DNA of 9,002 nt, from NCBI GenBank assembly GCA_017302015.1, contig JAFLEE010000135.1, positions 1-9,002 of the forward strand, read 5' to 3'. This document shows, piece by piece, positions 5,221 to 9,002 of the stretch; the first letter of the stretch is position 1; each line of letters starts with the position of its first letter. The position numbers were made by a program, and so were the translations under genes. Source of the stretch: Spirochaetota bacterium. Its GTDB lineage: Bacteria; Spirochaetota; UBA12135; COTS27; JAFLEE01. The notes beneath the pieces were generated by a model. That model saw only the letters and a program-made list of their open reading frames with translations. It had not been told where the DNA came from and made no database searches.

Positions 5221-6525
5221 TCAATCGGCCCATTCGACCTGCTCGGCTAGTTTTCGGGAAACCTCGCCGAATTCCTTGCGGATCGCCGGCCCCATCGCCT
5301 TGTCGGGGGGGGGGAGCTTGCCGCAGAGCGCCTTGTCCCAAGCCGCTTCGAGACCGGGGAGGTCGGTCTGGGTGATGTAGGCCTTGAGTTCATCCATCAT
5401 GCGGGCGAACTTGAAGGTATGGGGCCCGATGAAGACGCGGCGCCCGCCGTAGAGCGGCTCGAGGGGATTATGGCCCCCGTGGGCCACCAGGGAACCGCCG
5501 ACGAAGACGAGATCGGCGGCGGCGTAGACCTCGCGGAGTTCGCCCACGGTATCGAGGATGAAGACGCCGAGCGCCGCGCCCTTCGGGAGCGGGGCCTTTT
5601 CGCCCGCGCTACGGCGCGAGACCGGGAGCCCGCAGGCCCTCGCTTCCCCCTCGATGGCGGAGGCCCGCTCGATGAACCGGGGGGCCACGACGAAGAGGAC
5701 CCCATCCACCTTCCACTTCTTCTGACGAGGGGGCTGGGCGAGGCGGGAGGCCAGGCGCACGAGGTCTAAGTCTTCGCCCTCGTGCGTCGAGCCGCACACG
5801 GCGATGGCGACGCCTTCGGGCAGGCCCGGGAAGTATTTCTTCCGCAGTTTCTTCGCGTCGCCGACGGCGGGGAGGGCGGCGTCGTATTTGAGGTCGCCGC
5901 AGACCTTCACGCGCCGTTCGGAGGCGCCCAGCGAGACGAACTTCTTGAGATCGCCCTCGGTTTGCGCCCCGATGAATCGGTAGGTGTCGAGGGCCGGCCG
6001 GAACAGCCAGGGGAAGCGCCGGTAGGACGGCATGTCTTTATCGTAGATGTAGGCATTGAGGAGGCACACGGGGACTTTCCGCGCGGCCAGGCGCGCCAGG
6101 AGGACGGGCCAGATCTCGGTCTCGAAGAAGAACACGCGCCGCGGCTTGAGGCGGCGCAGGAGGAAACGGAAGGCGTACGGGTTCTCGAGGGGCAGGAAGA
6201 AGGTGCCATCGAACAGGCGGTCGCCCTTCAGGGCGCCGGGCACATCGCGGTAGAAATGGGAGAGCACCATGGGCTCGCGGCTCCATTCCTTCCAGAATTG
6301 GAGGAAGGGCCGGGCGGCGGCGAGCTCGCCCATGCTGGAGACGTGGACCCACGCCACGCGCTGCGCCGCGGGCCAAGGGCCGAAACCGAGCCTCTGGGAA
6401 AACTCGCGCAGCGAGCTGCGCCGCAGGGCCAGCAACGCGAGGCCCCAGAGGAGCACGAAGGGGAAAAGGAGCGGATACAGGAGATCGAAGGCGATCCGCC
6501 AGGCGAGGGAGGGGCGCGCGGCCAT
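5221..6525 (-). CDS. waaA: 3-deoxy-D-manno-octulosonic acid transferase (Kdo transferase)
   Basis: It transfers Kdo from CMP-Kdo to lipid A precursor at the inner face of the cytoplasmic membrane, an early step of LPS core synthesis. The 434 residues are close to E. coli WaaA (425). An N-terminal membrane helix (about 12-34) comes first, then RLGF (45-48) and VSSMGE (62-67), whose glutamate fits the catalytic region. The C-domain has FFFETEIWP (132-140), GDLKYD (210-215), GSTHEGE (245-251), LDTVGEL (324-330) and FVGGSLVAHGGHNPLEP (341-357), then GPHTFKF (367-373): the CMP-binding GT-B half. Two motifs diverge: the usual TTTTPTG stretch reads LSHFYRDVPG (88-97), and the NARLSxRS stretch reads NAYIYDKDMPS (157-167). 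ATG 6525 is one base after the tyrS stop, so the genes are probably coupled. A run of ten C on this strand encodes LPPPD (404-408). The stop is 4 bases from the convergent URO-D-like stop. Confidence 0.93.
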   Translation of the reverse strand: MAARPSLAWRIAFDLLYPLLFPFVLLWGLALLALRRSSLREFSQRLGFGPWPAAQRVAWVHVSSMGELAAARPFLQFWKEWSREPMVLSHFYRDVPGALKGDRLFDGTFFLPLENPYAFRFLLRRLKPRRVFFFETEIWPVLLARLAARKVPVCLLNAYIYDKDMPSYRRFPWLFRPALDTYRFIGAQTEGDLKKFVSLGASERRVKVCGDLKYDAALPAVGDAKKLRKKYFPGLPEGVAIAVCGSTHEGEDLDLVRLASRLAQPPRQKKWKVDGVLFVVAPRFIERASAIEGEARACGLPVSRRSAGEKAPLPKGAALGVFILDTVGELREVYAAADLVFVGGSLVAHGGHNPLEPLYGGRRVFIGPHTFKFARMMDELKAYITQTDLPGLEAAWDKALCGKLPPPDKAMGPAIRKEFGEVSRKLAEQVEWAD

Positions 6526-6526
6526 G

Positions 6527-7738
6527 CTAGCCGCGCCGGAGTCGGTAGAAACCCCGTTTCCCGGCCTTGAGGATGGCGCCATCCACCACCGCCACCTTGG
6601 CCTTCTCGTCGCTGATCTTCTGTTCGCCGCCGCCGGACCCGTCGAGGAGGCTGACCCCGCCCCCCGCGACGAGGCGCCGCGCCTCGCCGTTGGATTTGGA
6701 GTGCCCGGCGCGCACCAGGAGTTCGGCGATCCAGACCTCGGCCTCGGCCACCCGGAGTTCGGGGATCTCGGCCGGCAACCCGTGGCCGCTGAATACGGAG
6801 CGGAACTCGGCCTCGGCCCCCCGGGCGGCCGCGTCATCGTGGTAGAGGGCCACGATCGTCCGCGCCAGAGTCGCCTTCTGGTCGCGGGGATTCTCGCCCT
6901 CGGCGAGGCGCTTCTGCATGGCGGCGATTTCGGAGAGCGGGGTGTCAGTCAGGAGGGTGAGGTACTTGTGGATGAGCGCGTCGGGGATGCTCATGAGTTT
7001 CCCGTACATCTCCTTCGGGGAATCGAGGACGCCGACGTAATTGCCGTAACTCTTGGACATCTTCTTCACGCCGTCGAGCCCTTCCATGAGGGGCATGCTG
7101 AGGATGGCCTGGCGGGGTTGCCCCGCCTCTTCTTGGAGCGCGCGGCCCACGAGGCAATTGAACTTCTGGTCGGTGCCGCACATCTCGACGTCGGCCTTGA
7201 GCACGACGGAATCGTAGCCCTGCAGGAGCGGGTAGAGCGTCTCGTGCATGTGGATCGGCTGGCCGCCCTTGTAGCGCTTCTCGAAATCGTCGCGCTCCAG
7301 GATGCGCGCGAGGGTATATTTCGACATGAGCCCGATGACGTCTTCGAGGGCCATGGGCCGGCACCAGGCGCTATTGTAGACCACCTCGGTCTTGGACCGG
7401 TCGAGCACCTTGAAGGCCTGCTCGAGGTAGGTCTTGGCGTTGGACTCGACCTCGGCGCGGGAGAGCGGCTTTCGCGTGGCGCTCCGCCCCGAGGGGTCGC
7501 CGATCATCGCCGTGAAATCGCCGATCAGAAAGACGACGTGGTGCCCGAGGTCCTGGAATTGGCGCAATTTGCGCATGACCACCGTGTGGCCCAGATGGAT
7601 GTCGGGGGCGGTCGGGTCCGCCCCGAACTTCACCCGCAAGGGACGATCTTCCTTCAGTTTCGCGGCCAGTTCGGCTTCGGAGATGATCTCGGCGGCGCCG
7701 CGGCGCAGGATCTCGAGTTGTTCGTTGACGGGGCGCAT
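6527..7738 (-). CDS. tyrS: Tyrosyl-tRNA synthetase
   Basis: This class I synthetase charges tRNA-Tyr with tyrosine in the cytoplasm. The 403 residues begin with an N-terminal helix, then [15 protein letters not shown] (37-51) with the HIGH signature as HLGH (48-51). Next come [13 protein letters not shown] (72-84), then GTDQKFN (188-194) in the tyrosine/tRNA pocket, and KMSKS (226-230). The last 70 or so residues form an S4-type RNA-binding domain (about 334-403). The [13 protein letters not shown] wording and the overall length match the TyrZ-like bacterial subgroup. ATG 7738 is chosen because the protein family starts there; the frame stays open upstream, antisense to the oxidoreductase gene, with no homology. 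No Shine-Dalgarno sequence precedes it, and a perfect TATAAT lies so close that the leader would be about 7 bases. waaA follows after one base. Confidence 0.96.
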   Translation of the reverse strand: MRPVNEQLEILRRGAAEIISEAELAAKLKEDRPLRVKFGADPTAPDIHLGHTVVMRKLRQFQDLGHHVVFLIGDFTAMIGDPSGRSATRKPLSRAEVESNAKTYLEQAFKVLDRSKTEVVYNSAWCRPMALEDVIGLMSKYTLARILERDDFEKRYKGGQPIHMHETLYPLLQGYDSVVLKADVEMCGTDQKFNCLVGRALQEEAGQPRQAILSMPLMEGLDGVKKMSKSYGNYVGVLDSPKEMYGKLMSIPDALIHKYLTLLTDTPLSEIAAMQKRLAEGENPRDQKATLARTIVALYHDDAAARGAEAEFRSVFSGHGLPAEIPELRVAEAEVWIAELLVRAGHSKSNGEARRLVAGGGVSLLDGSGGGEQKISDEKAKVAVVDGAILKAGKRGFYRLRRG

Positions 7739-7780
7739 AGGGGGGTCGCGTATTATACAATTTCGGACCGAGGACCCCGC
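7739..7780. promoter_or_regulatory. Compact divergent promoter, tyrS / oxidoreductase
   Basis: The 42-base gap has overlapping back-to-back -10 boxes. A perfect TATAAT is on the minus strand (complement of 7752-7757), for tyrS. On the plus strand TATTAT (7751-7756) or TACAAT (7756-7761) serves the oxidoreductase. Neither direction has a recognisable -35. The tyrS leader would be about 7 bases with no ribosome site; the plus-strand gene has GAGGA (7770-7774), 6 bases before ATG 7781. I see no T-box. Confidence 0.5.
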
Positions 7781-9002
7781 ATGCCATCCACCCCCGTTCG
7801 AATCGCGATCATCGGCCTGGGCGGCTTCGCCGCCACCCACCATCGGGTGCTCATGGCCCTCGAGGCCCGGGGGGCTTCCCGCCTGGTGGCGACCTGCGAT
7901 CCCTTCCCCGGGAATTTCCGCGCGAACATGCAGGAATGGAAGTTCGAGGCCCGCGGGGTGGATGTCTTCGACGATTATCGCAAGATGATCGAATCGATCA
8001 AGGGCCGGTGCGACGTGCTCGTGGTGCCGACCCCCATCCCGCTCCACGCCGAGATGCACCGCGCGGGGGTCGAAGCCGGCCTGGCCGTCTATCTGGAGAA
8101 GCCCCCGACCCTCGATCCCGCCGAACTGGAATCGATGATCGCCGTGGATGCCCGGGCGGCCCACCAGACCATGGTGGGGTTCAATTTCATCGTGGAGCCC
8201 GCGCGCCAGAGGCTCAAAGAACGCCTGTGCGCCGGGGAGTTCGGCGCGCTGCAGTCGACCGATCTCATGGCCCATTGGCCCCGGCCCCGGTCCTATTACC
8301 GGCGGGCGGCCTGGGCGGGGCGCCTCGTGCAGGGGCCCCAGCTCGTCCTCGATTCCCCCCTCGGGAACGCCATGGCGCACCAGGTGCACAATCTCTTCCA
8401 TTGGCTGGGGAGCGAATCGGTGCACCACTGGGCGCCCATCGAGGCGGTGCGCGCCGAGATCTACCGCGCCCACGCCATCCAGGGCGGCGACACCTTCTTC
8501 GCGGAGGGCCGGACCGCCGGCAAGGTCCCCTTTCGGGTGACCATGAGCCACGCCTGCGACGGCGCCCAGCGGCAATGGGAACGCGTGCGCCTCGAGCGGG
8601 CCGAGATCACCTGGACGCTCTACCAGAATTACCGCATCGCCTGGGAAGACGGCCGCGTGGAAGAGCAGGCGATCGCGCCGATGGACCACGTGCTCGAGAA
8701 CCACCTGCACTATTACGATTACCTATCCGGCCGCCATCGCCGGCCCTTGACCACCCTCGCCGATTCCCTCCCCTTCGTCACCCTCAATAATCTCGTCTAC
8801 GTCTCCGCGGGTCTCATTCAAGACCTGCCCCAAGAGGTCGTTTCGGTGAAGCCTCTGGCGAAGGACGGAAAGGCGGATGAGTCGGTGGCGTGGAATGAGC
8901 TCGAGGCCGCTTCCCAGCGGTTCTTCAAGGGGGGGGATTTTCCCTCCGCGGGGTTGGCCGGGGGAAAGGCGGGCGAATGGGTTTCGGTGGGGGATTTGGG
9001 AC
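7781..9002 (+). CDS. Gfo/Idh/MocA-family NAD(P)-dependent oxidoreductase, partial (3' end outside)
   Basis: The frame is open from ATG 7781 to the window end, 407 codons with no stop. The family oxidises or reduces sugars, inositols and related polyols with NAD(P) in the cytoplasm. The Rossmann fold opens with [16 protein letters not shown] (6-21), and an acidic D40 ends strand 2. VVPTPIPLH (81-89) follows, then YLEKPPT (104-110), which holds the family's EKP motif. NFIVEP (135-140) begins the C-terminal domain. D191 and H200 or H203, in [14 protein letters not shown] (191-204), lie where the catalytic Asp/His region is found. From about 355 on, the polar tail (ending near [10 protein letters not shown]) is beyond usual family length. 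GAGGA 6 bases upstream supports the start. It is divergent from tyrS and has no functional link to it. The substrate is unknown; sugar catabolism would fit a PVC-type lifestyle. Confidence 0.88.
   Translation, partial: MPSTPVRIAIIGLGGFAATHHRVLMALEARGASRLVATCDPFPGNFRANMQEWKFEARGVDVFDDYRKMIESIKGRCDVLVVPTPIPLHAEMHRAGVEAGLAVYLEKPPTLDPAELESMIAVDARAAHQTMVGFNFIVEPARQRLKERLCAGEFGALQSTDLMAHWPRPRSYYRRAAWAGRLVQGPQLVLDSPLGNAMAHQVHNLFHWLGSESVHHWAPIEAVRAEIYRAHAIQGGDTFFAEGRTAGKVPFRVTMSHACDGAQRQWERVRLERAEITWTLYQNYRIAWEDGRVEEQAIAPMDHVLENHLHYYDYLSGRHRRPLTTLADSLPFVTLNNLVYVSAGLIQDLPQEVVSVKPLAKDGKADESVAWNELEAASQRFFKGGDFPSAGLAGGKAGEWVSVGDLG

Noticed and set aside
6526-6837. Upstream extension of the waaA frame across tyrS
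   Set aside because: It is a low-complexity R/P/S/G translation of the tyrS C-terminal region in another frame. The WaaA membrane helix begins right after ATG 6525.
7739-8710. Upstream extension of the tyrS frame by several hundred codons
   Set aside because: The extension is antisense to the Gfo/Idh/MocA gene and lacks homology. TyrS family similarity starts at ATG 7738.
8929-8936. G8 run in the oxidoreductase as a possible frameshift
   Set aside because: The frame stays open after the run, and the other frames give no better family match. The end of the gene is outside the window, so nothing supports an indel.

Overview
The window looks like a chromosomal segment of an LPS-making, Gram-negative, GC-rich bacterium. 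waaA (Kdo transferase) implies a lipid A/Kdo outer membrane. The mix of a URO-D/MtaA-CmuA-type protein, a cupin AraC regulator, a Gfo/Idh/MocA oxidoreductase with an EKP motif and a bacterial ATE-family aminoacyl-tRNA transferase recalls the PVC superphylum (Lentisphaerota, Verrucomicrobiota, Planctomycetota) or similar uncultured lineages. That placement is inference from gene content; there is no rRNA or tRNA gene here.

Left part (1-1655), accessory in character. The first ~125 bases hold a 7-bp hairpin and a three-way-junction fold, and contain no gene. They abut a radical SAM gene on the minus strand that is cut just after its CxxxCxxC cluster motif. A 334-base AT-rich divergent gap (326-659) follows, with promoter signals and an 18-bp palindrome. 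Next is a DPM1/GtrB-type membrane glycosyltransferase. Its catalytic domain is AT-rich and its two-helix membrane anchor is GC-rich; the switch occurs within a few codons near 1371-1380. This part reads as a mosaic surface-polysaccharide locus made by recombination or insertion, unless it is an assembly chimera.

Middle part (1729-5216). An ATE-family aminoacyl-tRNA-protein transferase that keeps only one of the usual cysteines faces a minus-strand pair. That pair is an AraC regulator followed, through a GTGA stop/start overlap, by a DUF2161-like PD-(D/E)XK protein. The AraC gene is divergent from a URO-D-like gene, and their 128-base shared gap carries repeated CACTTA motifs, possible operators.

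Right part (5221-9002), mostly housekeeping. tyrS and waaA lie on the minus strand one base apart, an operon that ends 4 bases from the URO-D-like stop. A Gfo/Idh/MocA oxidoreductase diverges from tyrS across a 42-base gap with overlapping back-to-back -10 boxes, and runs off the window end. I found no rRNA, tRNA or CRISPR array. No complete mobile element is visible, though the left edge may be the end of one.
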